Below, piece after piece: positions 1-8,799 of a stretch of DNA of 64,000 nucleotides. The stretch lies in contig JAGRIE010000012.1 of assembly GCA_020443425.1 (NCBI GenBank), positions 1-64,000 on the forward strand. The letters run 5' to 3'. Under the pieces are notes generated by a model. The model saw only the letters and a list, made by a program, of their open reading frames with translations. It did not search any database and was not told where the DNA came from. How positions within the stretch are numbered: the first letter of the stretch is position 1; every line of letters starts with the position of its first letter. Origin of the DNA: Halioglobus sp. Its GTDB lineage: Bacteria; Pseudomonadota; Gammaproteobacteria; Pseudomonadales; Halieaceae. Made by a program: the position numbers and the translations under genes.

Positions 1-696
<696 letters not shown>

Positions 697-714
<18 letters not shown>

Positions 715-2208
715 GCCCAGGTACATCAGCCCCATCAGTATCAGGCCGAGGAAACAACCGGCGATCATCGGCTTGTTGCCGAAGCTGCTGAAGGGCGTAT
801 TGCCGAGCATGGCCTCGGCCTGGCCGGTCAGTGTGGTCTCAACAAACTGCTCTGTGCGCTTCAGAATCCGGCCCTGGTGGTCAATGATGGCGGAGATACC
901 GTTATTGGTTGCCCGCAGGACATAGCGCCCGTTCTCCCGCCCTCGCATCTGGGCGATCTGCAGGTGCTGCCAGGGGCCGATGGAGTCGCCAAACCAGCTG
1001 TCGTTGCTGATGGTGATCAACAGTTCAGCATCCTGCGCGTGCTGGGCCACCAGATCGCCGTAGACTATTTCGTAACAGATAAACGGCGCAACCCGGTAGG
1101 CGCCCACGGACAGGGCTTTCTGCTCGGGTGGGCCGGCGCTGAACGCCGACATCGGCAGGTCGAAAAAGTCGATCAGGCCGCGCAACTGCTGCTCCAGTGG
1201 TACATACTCGCCGAAAGGCACCAGTCGCTGCTTGTGGTAGACGCCGCTGCCCGAGCCCAGCGCCACTATGCTGTTGTAGTAGGAACTGCTGCCGGAGGCG
1301 CGAAACGGCGCGCCGGTGACCAGGGTGGTGCCGGCCGCTGCCGCGCGCCGGGCGATCGGATCCAGGAAGCCCTGCGCGCGCTGGAAATAGTTCGGTATCG
1401 CCGACTCCGGCCAGATCACGATGTCATGGCCGAGCAGGCGTTCGGTGGCACCGCTCAGTTGCTGCAGGATCGGGCCGTACCACTGCGGGTCCCATTTGTG
1501 TTCCTGGGGCACATTGGGTTGCACCATCGCCACGGTGATCGGGCGCTCGCTGGCCTTGCCGACCCACTGCGTCGGCTTGAGGATCGCGCCACCGCCCCAC
1601 AGCGTGACCAGCACCACCGCATAGGTAGTGCAGGAGACCGCTTTGCGGCTGCGCCACGCCAGGAACAGGCAGGTGCCGGAGATCGCGCAGATGAACGACA
1701 GGCCGAATACCCCGGTGATAGGTGCCCAGCCGGATATCCAGGTGTCCACATGTGCGTAGCCGAGATACAGCCAGGGGAAACCGGTAAGCACCCACTCCCG
1801 CAGCCATTCAAACAGCACCCACAGCGCGGGAAACCCCACCAGCATGCCGCCCGGAAGCGGTCGCACAAACTGCACGTACAGCCAGGCGAACAGCGCGTGG
1901 AACAGCGCCAGGCCGGCGCAGAAGAGCGCGGTCAGCCCCGCCGCCAACGGCACACTGGCATTGCCGTGCACATGGATGCTGACATAAATCCAGGAGACGC
2001 CGCTGCCGAACAGGCCAAAGCCATAGAGCCAGCCGCGCCACATGGCCTGTTCTGCAGAGCAGGTGCACAGCAGGTGGGCGTAGAGCGCGCAACTGAGGAT
2101 GCCGGCCGGCCAGAAATCGAACGGCGACAGCGACAGTGTCACCAGCGCGCCGACCAGCGGCGCCCAGATCAGGACAAACAGGGGTGGGAGACTGGATTCG
2201 GATCGCAT
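697..2208 (-). CDS. lnt: Apolipoprotein N-acyltransferase
   Basis: Inner-membrane enzyme that adds the third acyl chain to the N-terminal cysteine of lipoproteins, the last step of lipoprotein maturation before Lol sorting. The 503-residue length is normal. Residues 1-200 are a run of hydrophobic membrane segments; the rest is a periplasmic nitrilase-like domain with the expected triad: Glu268 in IVIWPESA, Lys326 in YHKQRLVPFGEY and Cys378 in PFICYEIVYG (E. coli E267, K335, C387). One last hydrophobic segment follows near the C-terminus. The gene starts 23 bp after corC, in the conserved order ybeZ-ybeY-ybeX-lnt, so it is most likely the last gene of that operon. Several lipoproteins it would acylate (PqiC, NodT-type OMF) are encoded in this same window. 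Confidence 0.97.
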
Positions 2209-2231
2209 CGACTGGGCTCGCGGCGCAAGCG

Positions 2232-3077
2232 CTAGGTCTTGGGCAACTGCAGGCGCAGCGTGTAGATCTTGCGCTGGTCGGCCTTGATCACTTCGAACCG
2301 GAAGTCATCAATGGTGGTGACCTCGTGGCGGGCGGGCATATGCCCGAAGGCCTGCATCACCAGGCCGCCAATGGTGTCGAAGTCATCGTCGCTCAGCTTG
2401 CAGGAAAAATACGTGTTGAACTCCTCGATCGGCGTCAGGGCTTTTACCATGTAATCGTTCGGGTTGATCATCTGGATATACCGATCGGCCTGCGCATCGG
2501 TCTCGTCCTCGATTTCGCCGACGATCTCCTCCAGCACATCCTCGATGGTGACCAGGCCGGCGACGCCGCCGTACTCATCGATCACAATCGCCATATGATT
2601 GCGGTTCTCACGGAACTCGCGCAGCAGCACGTTGAGGCGTTTGCTCTCGGGCACGACCATGGCGGGGCGCAGCAACTCCTCGATCCTGAAGTTGCCGTTG
2701 TCCAGGTTGAGGATCTGCGGCAGCAGGTCCTTGGCCAGCAGTATGCCCAGGATCACGTCGGGGCTGTCGCCGATCACCGGATACCGCGAGTGCGCGGAGC
2801 GAATGATCTGCGGCAGGATGTCCTCCAGCGTGCCATCGGCCTTTATGTACACCATCTGCGAGCGCGGGATCATGATATCGCGCGCCTGCATATCGCTGAC
2901 CTGCATTGCGCCTTCCATGATGCTGTGCGCATCCTGGTCGATGACCTCGTTCTCAACGGCGAGTGTCAGCACATCCTCAAGGTCGCGACGGTTGCGCGGC
3001 TCGGAGCTGAACAGCAGGGCAATTTTGTCTATCCAGGAGCGGTCAGCGTGATCGCTGCCGGAACGGTCTTCACTCAT
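2232..3077 (-). CDS. corC: CorC/YbeX-type CBS-domain protein
   Basis: Cytosolic CBS-pair protein with a C-terminal CorC_HlyC (transporter-associated) domain, linked in enterobacteria to magnesium/cobalt efflux and to ribosome metabolism. The two CBS motifs lie at about residues 55-180 (ARDIMIPRSQMVYI, then DEYGGVAGLVTIEDVLEEIVGEIEDE) and the C-terminal domain at about 200-281. A reading frame continues 14 codons upstream, but the ATG at 3077 overlaps the ybeY stop as ATGA, matching the coupling seen between ybeY and ybeZ, so 281 residues is the better model. No membrane segments, unlike the longer haemolysin-C-type relatives. The transport role is inferred from the family, not from anything seen here. 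Confidence 0.93.
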   Translation of the reverse strand: MSEDRSGSDHADRSWIDKIALLFSSEPRNRRDLEDVLTLAVENEVIDQDAHSIMEGAMQVSDMQARDIMIPRSQMVYIKADGTLEDILPQIIRSAHSRYPVIGDSPDVILGILLAKDLLPQILNLDNGNFRIEELLRPAMVVPESKRLNVLLREFRENRNHMAIVIDEYGGVAGLVTIEDVLEEIVGEIEDETDAQADRYIQMINPNDYMVKALTPIEEFNTYFSCKLSDDDFDTIGGLVMQAFGHMPARHEVTTIDDFRFEVIKADQRKIYTLRLQLPKT

Positions 3078-3556
3078 TGGGGTATTTGCTCGTGGGGCAG
3101 GTGGTGTTGGTAAGGACAACTGTAGTCCAGTTGCCTGAGAATGGCGCTTTCCAGGGCTTCCATAATCTGTGCATCTTCCTCTTCTATGTGATCGTAACCC
3201 AGCAGGTGCAGGGTGCCGTGAACCGTCATGTGGGCCCAGTGCGCCGCGGCACTCTTGCCCTGTTGGGCGGCTTCAGCGGCAACCACGGGCGCGCAGATGA
3301 CAATGTCGCCCAGCAGTGGCAATTCGAGTTCTGGCGGCAGGTCAGCGGGGAAAGACAGCACATTGGTCGGCCCCGCCTTGCCCCGGTAGCCGGCGTTCAG
3401 TTGTGTCATCTCCTCGGTGTCGACGAGGCGCACGCTGATTTCCACCTGCTGTTGTGTGGTGCGCCCGGCCAGTGCGGTGGTGATCCAGTGGCGCAAGTCG
3501 GCAGCGGTGGGCACAGGCTCGCGGCTGGCTCTCTGGATATCCACTGTCAGTTTCAC
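3074..3556 (-). CDS. ybeY: Endoribonuclease YbeY
   Basis: Zinc metallo-endoribonuclease involved in 16S rRNA 3' maturation and 70S ribosome quality control. The 160-residue protein carries the diagnostic H-x3-H-x5-H zinc site at His113, His117 and His123 (VHGTLHLLGYDH), as well as the conserved NVLSFPAD stretch near residue 65. The start ATG overlaps the stop of ybeZ by 4 bp, and its own stop overlaps the corC start by 4 bp, so the three genes should be translated in a coupled way. The position between a PhoH-like ATPase and CorC is the conserved gammaproteobacterial arrangement. Confidence 0.96.
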   Translation of the reverse strand: MKLTVDIQRASREPVPTAADLRHWITTALAGRTTQQQVEISVRLVDTEEMTQLNAGYRGKAGPTNVLSFPADLPPELELPLLGDIVICAPVVAAEAAQQGKSAAAHWAHMTVHGTLHLLGYDHIEEEDAQIMEALESAILRQLDYSCPYQHHLPHEQIPQ

Positions 3557-4584
3557 CGCCGGCTCTTGTCCAGCGGTGTGGCGCTGTCTTCGGCGCTGTC
3601 GTAGGCTTCGACAATGCGCTGCACCAGCGGGTGGCGCACCACGTCCTTGTTGCCGAAGTAGGTGAAGCCCAGCCCCTGTACATCGCCGAGGATATTGCTC
3701 GCGTGCGTGAGTCCGGACTGCGCACCGCGCGGCAGGTCGATCTGGGTGGCGTCGCCGGTAATCACCGCGGTGGAGCCGAAACCGATGCGGGTGAGGAACA
3801 TTTTCATCTGTTCACGGGTGGTGTTCTGCGCCTCGTCGAGGATGATGAACGCGTTGTTCAGGGTGCGCCCGCGCATGAATGCCAGCGGTGCGACCTCGAT
3901 GATATTGCGCTCGATAAACTTGTTGACCGTCTCAAAGCCCAGCATCTCATAGAGCGCATCGTACAGCGGGCGCAGGTAGGGATCGATTTTCTGGCTCAGG
4001 TCGCCGGGCAGGAAGCCCAGTTTTTCACCCGCTTCCACCGCCGGTCGCACCAGCAGGATGCGCCGCACCTGCTCCTCCAGCAGGGCCTCCACGCCGCAGG
4101 CCACGGCGAGGTAGGTCTTGCCGGTGCCAGCGGGGCCGATACCGAAATTGATATCGCAGTCCTTGATCATCTGTACATAGGATTGCTGGTTCTTGCCGCG
4201 CGGCTTGATAGACGCCCGTTTCGTGCGAATCAGCCTGATCGGCTGCACAGTGGCGTCGCCGGAGGTGTCCGCGAGGTCTTCCAGCCCCGCCTGCTGCAGT
4301 TGCAGGTGCAGGGATTCCGGGCTCAAGCCCACGCCCTCGGAAATTTCGGCGTACAGGTGACGCAGCAACTGCCCGGCGGTGGCGACGCTGTCGGCGGGGC
4401 CGCTCATGCGTATCTGGTTCCCGCGCGGACTGATGGTAACGCCGAGTCGCTCCTCGATCTGGCGCAGATGGCTGTCCAGATGCCCGGACAACATCGCCAG
4501 GTGACGCGCGTCATCGGGCTCCAGCGTGAGGGTTTGTTGAATCAACTGTCCAGGTGACGGTTGCGGGGGAGGTTCGTTGTTCAA
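3553..4584 (-). CDS. ybeZ: PhoH-like ATPase YbeZ
   Basis: P-loop NTPase of the PhoH family, thought to work with YbeY in RNA processing. Walker A is GPAGTGKT at residues 150-157 and Walker B is FIILDEAQN near residue 245; the KNQQSYVQMI segment just before Walker A is typical. The N-terminal 100 residues contain a KH-like region (RLGVTISPRGNQIRMSG). Length (343) matches the family. The gene begins 64 bp after the miaB stop, so it may be cotranscribed with miaB or use its own promoter in that gap. The C-terminal stop is fused to the ybeY start by a 4-bp overlap. Confidence 0.94.
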   Translation of the reverse strand: MNNEPPPQPSPGQLIQQTLTLEPDDARHLAMLSGHLDSHLRQIEERLGVTISPRGNQIRMSGPADSVATAGQLLRHLYAEISEGVGLSPESLHLQLQQAGLEDLADTSGDATVQPIRLIRTKRASIKPRGKNQQSYVQMIKDCDINFGIGPAGTGKTYLAVACGVEALLEEQVRRILLVRPAVEAGEKLGFLPGDLSQKIDPYLRPLYDALYEMLGFETVNKFIERNIIEVAPLAFMRGRTLNNAFIILDEAQNTTREQMKMFLTRIGFGSTAVITGDATQIDLPRGAQSGLTHASNILGDVQGLGFTYFGNKDVVRHPLVQRIVEAYDSAEDSATPLDKSRR

Positions 4585-4648
4585 AGTATCCTGTCGCCGC
4601 CGTGGGCAATGCTAGTACTGGTTAAGGATATACGGGAATTCACAGGCG

Positions 4649-5980
4649 TCAACCTGTGAGTAACACGCCCCGCAGTGAGTTGGGCAGTGCCTCGATAATC
4701 TCCACATCGACAAACTCCCCGATCAGGGCGTGGTCTGTCGATGAAAAGTTTACCGCGCGGTTGTTCTCGGTGCGCCCCTGCAACTGCCCCGGGTCTTTGC
4801 GGGAGACGCCGGTAACGAGGATACGCTGCGTGCTGCCGACCATAGTGCGGCTGATGTTGGCCGCCTGCTGCAAAATGCGTGTCTGCAGTATCTGCAGGCG
4901 CTGTTTCTTGGTGTCCTCGTCGGTGTTGTCCGGCAGGTCTGCCGCCGGCGTGCCGGGGCGCGCGCTGTAAATAAAGCTGAAGGAGCTGTCGAAGCCGATC
5001 TCCTCGATCAGTTTCATGGTGGCGGCGAAGTCGGCCTCGGTCTCGCCGGGAAAGCCGATGATGAAGTCGGAGGACAGGCTGATGTTGGGTCGAATCTTGC
5101 GCAGGCGACGTATTTTGGATTTGTACTCCAGTGCCGTGTGGCCGCGCTTCATTGCCGCCAGGATGCGGTCGGAGCCACTCTGTACCGGCAGGTGCAGGTG
5201 ATCGACCAGTTGCGGTATCTGGGCGTAGGCGTCGATCAGGGCATCGGAGAACTCCACCGGATGGGAAGTGGTGTAGCGGATGCGCTCAATACCGGGGATG
5301 CGGGCGACGAAATGCAGAAGTTCAGCGAAATCAACCACATCGCCCTCGTGGTTGAGGCCGCGGTAGGCGTTCACATTCTGCCCCAGCAGGTTGACCTCGC
5401 GCACGCCGCCCTGCGCGAGGTGGGCAATTTCAGCGATCACGTCATCCAGCGGCCGCGACACTTCCTCGCCGCGGGTGTAGGGCACCACGCAGAATGTGCA
5501 GTATTTACTGCAGCCCTCCATGACCGACACGAATGCACAGGGTCCTTCCACCTTGGGTTCGGGCAGGTTGTCGAATTTCTCGATTTCGGGGAAGCTGATA
5601 TCGACCACCAGCGTGCCGCCGGTGCCGCGCTGCTCCATCATCTGCGGCAGTCGGTGCAGGGTCTGCGGGCCGAATACCAGGTCCACATAGGGTGCGCGAC
5701 GGCCGATTTCCGCGCCCTCCTGGCTGGCCACGCAGCCGCCGACGCCGATGATGAGGTCCGGATTCTTCTGTTTCAGGTGCTTCCATCGGCCCAGCTGGTG
5801 GAAGACTTTCTCCTGGGCTTTTTCCCTTATAGAACAGGTATTTAACAGCAAAACATCCGCTTCCTCGGGGTTGTCCGTGGGAACCAGGTCGTGGCTGGTC
5901 TGCAACAGGTCGCGCATACGAGCCGAGTCGTATTCGTTCATCTGGCAGCCGTGTGTCTTGATGTAGAGTTTCTTGTGCAC
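4649..5980 (-). CDS. miaB: tRNA-2-methylthio-N6-dimethylallyladenosine synthase MiaB
   Basis: Radical-SAM methylthiotransferase that converts i6A37 to ms2i6A37 in tRNAs that read UNN codons. All six cluster cysteines are present: Cys12, Cys49 and Cys83 of the N-terminal UPF0004 domain and Cys157, Cys161 and Cys164 (CSKYCTFC) of the radical-SAM core, at the same numbering as in E. coli. A C-terminal TRAM domain occupies about residues 375-440. At 443 residues it is slightly shorter than the E. coli enzyme. It heads the miaB-ybeZ-ybeY-corC-lnt block and is divergent from the DUF1820 gene. The start ATG gives the usual [15 protein letters not shown] beginning. Confidence 0.97.
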   Translation of the reverse strand: MHKKLYIKTHGCQMNEYDSARMRDLLQTSHDLVPTDNPEEADVLLLNTCSIREKAQEKVFHQLGRWKHLKQKNPDLIIGVGGCVASQEGAEIGRRAPYVDLVFGPQTLHRLPQMMEQRGTGGTLVVDISFPEIEKFDNLPEPKVEGPCAFVSVMEGCSKYCTFCVVPYTRGEEVSRPLDDVIAEIAHLAQGGVREVNLLGQNVNAYRGLNHEGDVVDFAELLHFVARIPGIERIRYTTSHPVEFSDALIDAYAQIPQLVDHLHLPVQSGSDRILAAMKRGHTALEYKSKIRRLRKIRPNISLSSDFIIGFPGETEADFAATMKLIEEIGFDSSFSFIYSARPGTPAADLPDNTDEDTKKQRLQILQTRILQQAANISRTMVGSTQRILVTGVSRKDPGQLQGRTENNRAVNFSSTDHALIGEFVDVEIIEALPNSLRGVLLTG

Positions 5981-6035
5981 CGGGTTGTGGCAGCGGAACC
6001 TGCGCTGCTGTCGCTCTGTGGGAAAAGGGGGGCGG

Positions 6036-6041
6036 ATTATA
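6036..6041 (-). promoter_or_regulatory. Candidate -10 element of miaB
   Basis: On the minus strand a perfect TATAAT is followed by a GC-rich CCGCCCCCC discriminator, 56 bp before the miaB ATG. No convincing -35 hexamer at 16-18 bp is seen. Confidence 0.45.
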
Positions 6042-6177
6042 CCCAGTTAGGGGGCGCAAACCTAGTGCATCCAATTGCGGGGGGTGCGCGCCCGTCGGGG
6101 GGGTGTCGCAGCGGCGGCGAAGGCCCGAACCGGGCAGCAGCGCGGCGGGCCGGAAACTGGTATTCTCCCGCGATGGT

Positions 6178-6186
6178 GGTAAGATT
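6178..6186 (+). promoter_or_regulatory. Candidate extended -10 of the DUF1820 gene
   Basis: TGG followed by TAAGAT, an extended -10 element with a downstream TGCCGCC discriminator, 71 bp before the ATG at 6257. It is divergent from the miaB promoter; the 276-bp intergenic region thus seems to hold both promoters. Confidence 0.35.
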
Positions 6187-6256
6187 GCCGCCCTTTGAAA
6201 ACAGCTGCCCTGTCGCCACTCCCGCAGATAGGCGCATCGCACTTGCGATACACGAG

Positions 6257-6607
6257 ATGACAATGGCAAACCAACCCGTCTACAAGGTGATTTTCCAGAA
6301 CGGCAACCAGGTGTTTGAGGTGTTTGCGCGCCAGATCTACCAGAGCGATATGTGGGGCTTCATCGAGGTGGAGGAGTTCGTGTTCGGCGAGCGCTCGCAA
6401 ATACTGGTGGATCCCAGCGAGGAAAAGCTTAAAAACGAGTTCAGCGGCGTCAAACGCAGCTATATCCCGCTGCAGGCCATTATCCGTATCGACGAGGTCG
6501 ACAAGGAAGGCAGCAGCAAGGTCTCGGAGGTCGCATCCTCCGAGAACAACGTCACCAGTTTTCCGTTCGCAGGCTTCCCTCCCGGCCAGAAGGGCGGCGA
6601 AGAGTAG
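6257..6607 (+). CDS. DUF1820 family protein
   Basis: Small soluble protein of 116 residues of unknown function. The sequence (PVYKVIFQNGNQVFEVFARQ, then WGFIEVEEFVFGER and RSYIPLQAIIRIDEV) is the hallmark of DUF1820, a family found in gammaproteobacteria. No signal peptide or membrane segment; the C-terminal 30 residues are Ser/Gly/Glu-rich and likely disordered. Two in-frame ATGs, 6257 and 6263, are both possible starts. It is divergent from miaB and lies 18 bp upstream of a cytochrome c gene with which it could be cotranscribed. The family's frequent proximity to miaB-type genes does not by itself reveal a function. Confidence 0.85.
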   Translation: MTMANQPVYKVIFQNGNQVFEVFARQIYQSDMWGFIEVEEFVFGERSQILVDPSEEKLKNEFSGVKRSYIPLQAIIRIDEVDKEGSSKVSEVASSENNVTSFPFAGFPPGQKGGEE

Positions 6608-6625
6608 GCCTGGCGCCCGCACACG

Positions 6626-7291
6626 ATGCAACACGCTATGTATAAACACCGCCGCCCCGATTTGCCAGTGCTGGCGCTGGCCGGGGTACTGTGTGCGGCA
6701 CTGTGTGCCCCCGTCGCCGCCGCTGTGGATCCCTATGACCAGCAATCCCTGGCCACGGGGGCCGAGCTGTACGATCTCTACTGCAGTGAATGCCACGGTG
6801 TCGACAGCGCCGCCACCTACAGCGAGCTCTACGATACGGTCCAGATGGACGTGTCCGATGATTACGACGAATTGGTCGAGCTGGTGCGCGGTGCCGACGA
6901 TCCAGAGCCCATCTATGAGGCGCCGGAAGAGGACTGGCCGGAATGGGCCGAGGTCCCGCCGCCGGAGCGCGAGCCGGATGTCAGGGCGGAAGTGCTGGGC
7001 ACCGTGACCAGGGCGATCGATACCGTACAGAAATCCTCTGTGGAGTCCGATTACTGGGGGGGTGGTGCCAGCGGCAATGCAGCGCGCTTTGATCCGGTGC
7101 CGGGCGCCACCAACCTGGCCGATCCGCTGGGCTATTTCTACGGCACCTCAGAGGAAGATATCTTCAACAGTATCGCCGACGGCACCGGCGCTGCGATGCC
7201 CGGTTGGCGCACTGAACTGGGCGGCGACGAGGCAATCTGGGATCTGGTCAACTATGTCCGCAGCCTGTGGGGCGAGGAGTGGCGGTACTGA
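6626..7291 (+). CDS. Secreted c-type cytochrome with acidic insertion
   Basis: Periplasmic monohaem cytochrome c of 221 residues. A signal peptide (residues about 10-33, ending AAAVD) precedes the haem site CSECH at 53-57; the probable axial Met is in GAAMPGW near residue 190, followed by the usual C-terminal helix (IWDLVNYVRSLW). Between haem motif and the rest, about residues 65-125 form an insertion dense in Asp and Glu and Pro (for example EAPEEDWPEWAEVPPPE). Such a large acidic insertion is not part of the basic class I fold. A second ATG at 6638 is an alternative start. The electron-transfer partner is not obvious from neighbours. Confidence 0.85.
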   Translation: MQHAMYKHRRPDLPVLALAGVLCAALCAPVAAAVDPYDQQSLATGAELYDLYCSECHGVDSAATYSELYDTVQMDVSDDYDELVELVRGADDPEPIYEAPEEDWPEWAEVPPPEREPDVRAEVLGTVTRAIDTVQKSSVESDYWGGGASGNAARFDPVPGATNLADPLGYFYGTSEEDIFNSIADGTGAAMPGWRTELGGDEAIWDLVNYVRSLWGEEWRY

Positions 7292-7325
7292 AGCCCATCC
7301 ACGCCTGACCCCACGTGTATTCCCG

Positions 7326-8609
7326 TTACTGCTTGCGCTGCAGCTGATCCTCGATAGACGCGAGTTTCACACAGACCACGAACGCGTCGATTGCGGTGTT
7401 GAGATCCTCAAGCGAGGGGTAGGTAGGCGACAGCCGGATATTGCTGTCATCGGGGTCCTTGCCATAGGGGAAGGTCGCACCGGCGGGAGTGAGTTTGACG
7501 CCGATGGCATCGGCCAGTTGCACTACCTTGCGCGCCAGCCCTGTCAGCGTGTTGAAAGATACAAAATACCCCCCACGCGGCGCAGCCCAGCTGCCCATGC
7601 CCCGGTCGCCCAACTCGCGCTGCAGTGTGTCCAGTACGCACTCAAAACGCGGCCTGATGACGGCGGCGTGGGACGCCATGTGCTGTGCCAGCGTGTCCGG
7701 GTCGGACAGGAAACGCACATGGCGCAGCTGGTTCACCTTGTCGGGGCCGATGGTCTGGAAGGCGAGGTGCCGTTTCAGGGCGGCCAGGTTCTTCTCACTG
7801 CTGGCCAGGAAGGACACGCCGGCACCGGCAAAGGTGATCTTGGAGGTGGAGCCAAACTGGAAGACGCTGTCCTCGGTGCCGTGTCGCAGGCAGAACTCGC
7901 GGATAGGTGCCAGTTGTGGTGCATCGTCATACAGGGTGTGCACCGCATAGGCGTTATCCCACATCACCACAAAATGACTGCCCGCGATCAACCCCAGGCG
8001 CGCGATGCGATCAACCGTGTCCTCGCTGTAGACGCAACCGGTGGGATTGGAGAAGCGCGGCACGCACCACAGGCCCTTGATGGTGTCATCCTCCTGCACC
8101 AGCGCCTCGATCACATCCATATCCGGCCCGCTGTCGAGCATCGGTACAGTGATCATCTCTATGCCCAGGTATTCGCAAATGGCGAAATGGCGGTCGTAAC
8201 CGGGTGCCGGACACAGGAATTTCACCGTATCGCTGTTGCCCCAGGCTGATTCATCGCCGGCCAGTCCCACCGACAGGGCGAACTCGATCACGGTGTACAT
8301 CAGGGTCAGGCTGGAGTTGCCGCCGACCAGGGTTTCCCCGGGCACGGTGCCCAGTACCTGGGAGAACAGGGCCCTGGCCTCCGGGAGTCCGTCCAGGCCG
8401 CCGTAGTTGCGCACATCGGTGCCGTCCTCGGCAAAGTAATTGCCCCTGAGGATGCCGTCCAGCGCGTCGGACAGCGCTGCCTGCTCGGTACACGGTTTGC
8501 CACGGGTGAGATCCAGGGCCAGGTTCCGGCCTTTCAGTGCGCTGTACTGTTGCTGTAGTGAATTCAGTTCTGTCGCGAGTTCGGCGACTGATAGCTGATC
8601 GATATGCAC
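7326..8609 (-). CDS. PLP-dependent aminotransferase (aspartate aminotransferase type Ic-like)
   Basis: Fold-type I aminotransferase of 427 residues. The N-terminal LALDLTRGKPCTEQAALSD matches the family represented by mycobacterial Rv3722c and corynebacterial aspartate aminotransferases (PF12897), rather than AspC. The PLP lysine is in FGSTSKITFAGAG; the phosphate-binding and substrate-binding context GGNSSLTLMY and the NPTGCVYS motif are present. Expected reaction: aspartate/2-oxoglutarate transamination; specificity is inference. GTG start with a GAGGA ribosome binding site about 8 bp upstream. It is convergent to the cytochrome c gene and divergent from lon. Confidence 0.86.
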   Translation of the reverse strand: MHIDQLSVAELATELNSLQQQYSALKGRNLALDLTRGKPCTEQAALSDALDGILRGNYFAEDGTDVRNYGGLDGLPEARALFSQVLGTVPGETLVGGNSSLTLMYTVIEFALSVGLAGDESAWGNSDTVKFLCPAPGYDRHFAICEYLGIEMITVPMLDSGPDMDVIEALVQEDDTIKGLWCVPRFSNPTGCVYSEDTVDRIARLGLIAGSHFVVMWDNAYAVHTLYDDAPQLAPIREFCLRHGTEDSVFQFGSTSKITFAGAGVSFLASSEKNLAALKRHLAFQTIGPDKVNQLRHVRFLSDPDTLAQHMASHAAVIRPRFECVLDTLQRELGDRGMGSWAAPRGGYFVSFNTLTGLARKVVQLADAIGVKLTPAGATFPYGKDPDDSNIRLSPTYPSLEDLNTAIDAFVVCVKLASIEDQLQRKQ

Positions 8610-8710
8610 GGTGTTGTCCTCGTGTGACTGCGGCCGATACGCAGTGGCAAATGAAGCGGGGGAGTATAACGGGAACGGCCACGCGGCAGTACGCCTGTGC
8701 GTCCCGAAGC

Positions 8711-8738
8711 TTGAAAATTACCGTTCAGCCTATATAAA
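8711..8738 (+). promoter_or_regulatory. Candidate promoter of the Lon-type protease gene
   Basis: TTGAAA (8711-8716) and TATAAA (8733-8738) with a 16-bp spacer, each a 5 of 6 match to the sigma-70 boxes, 62 bp before the ATG. The CTTGAAA -35 is also the heat-shock sigma-32 form, but the -10 is not CCCCAT-like, so heat control is only a possibility. Confidence 0.5.
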
Positions 8739-8799
8739 GAGGTGACGCGCCCGGGATACGGGCGACCCATGCCAGCGATGGAACAGGAACTGAATCACC

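Noticed and set aside
877-2235. Long plus-strand frame of 452 codons opposite lnt
   Set aside because: Composition rich in Gln, Arg, Gly and Ala typical of the antisense of a GC-rich gene; lnt in the other strand has full motifs and catalytic residues.
8710-8735. Sigma-32 heat-shock promoter before lon
   Set aside because: The -35 CTTGAA fits, but the -10 CCTATATA does not match CCCCAT; a sigma-70 reading fits better.
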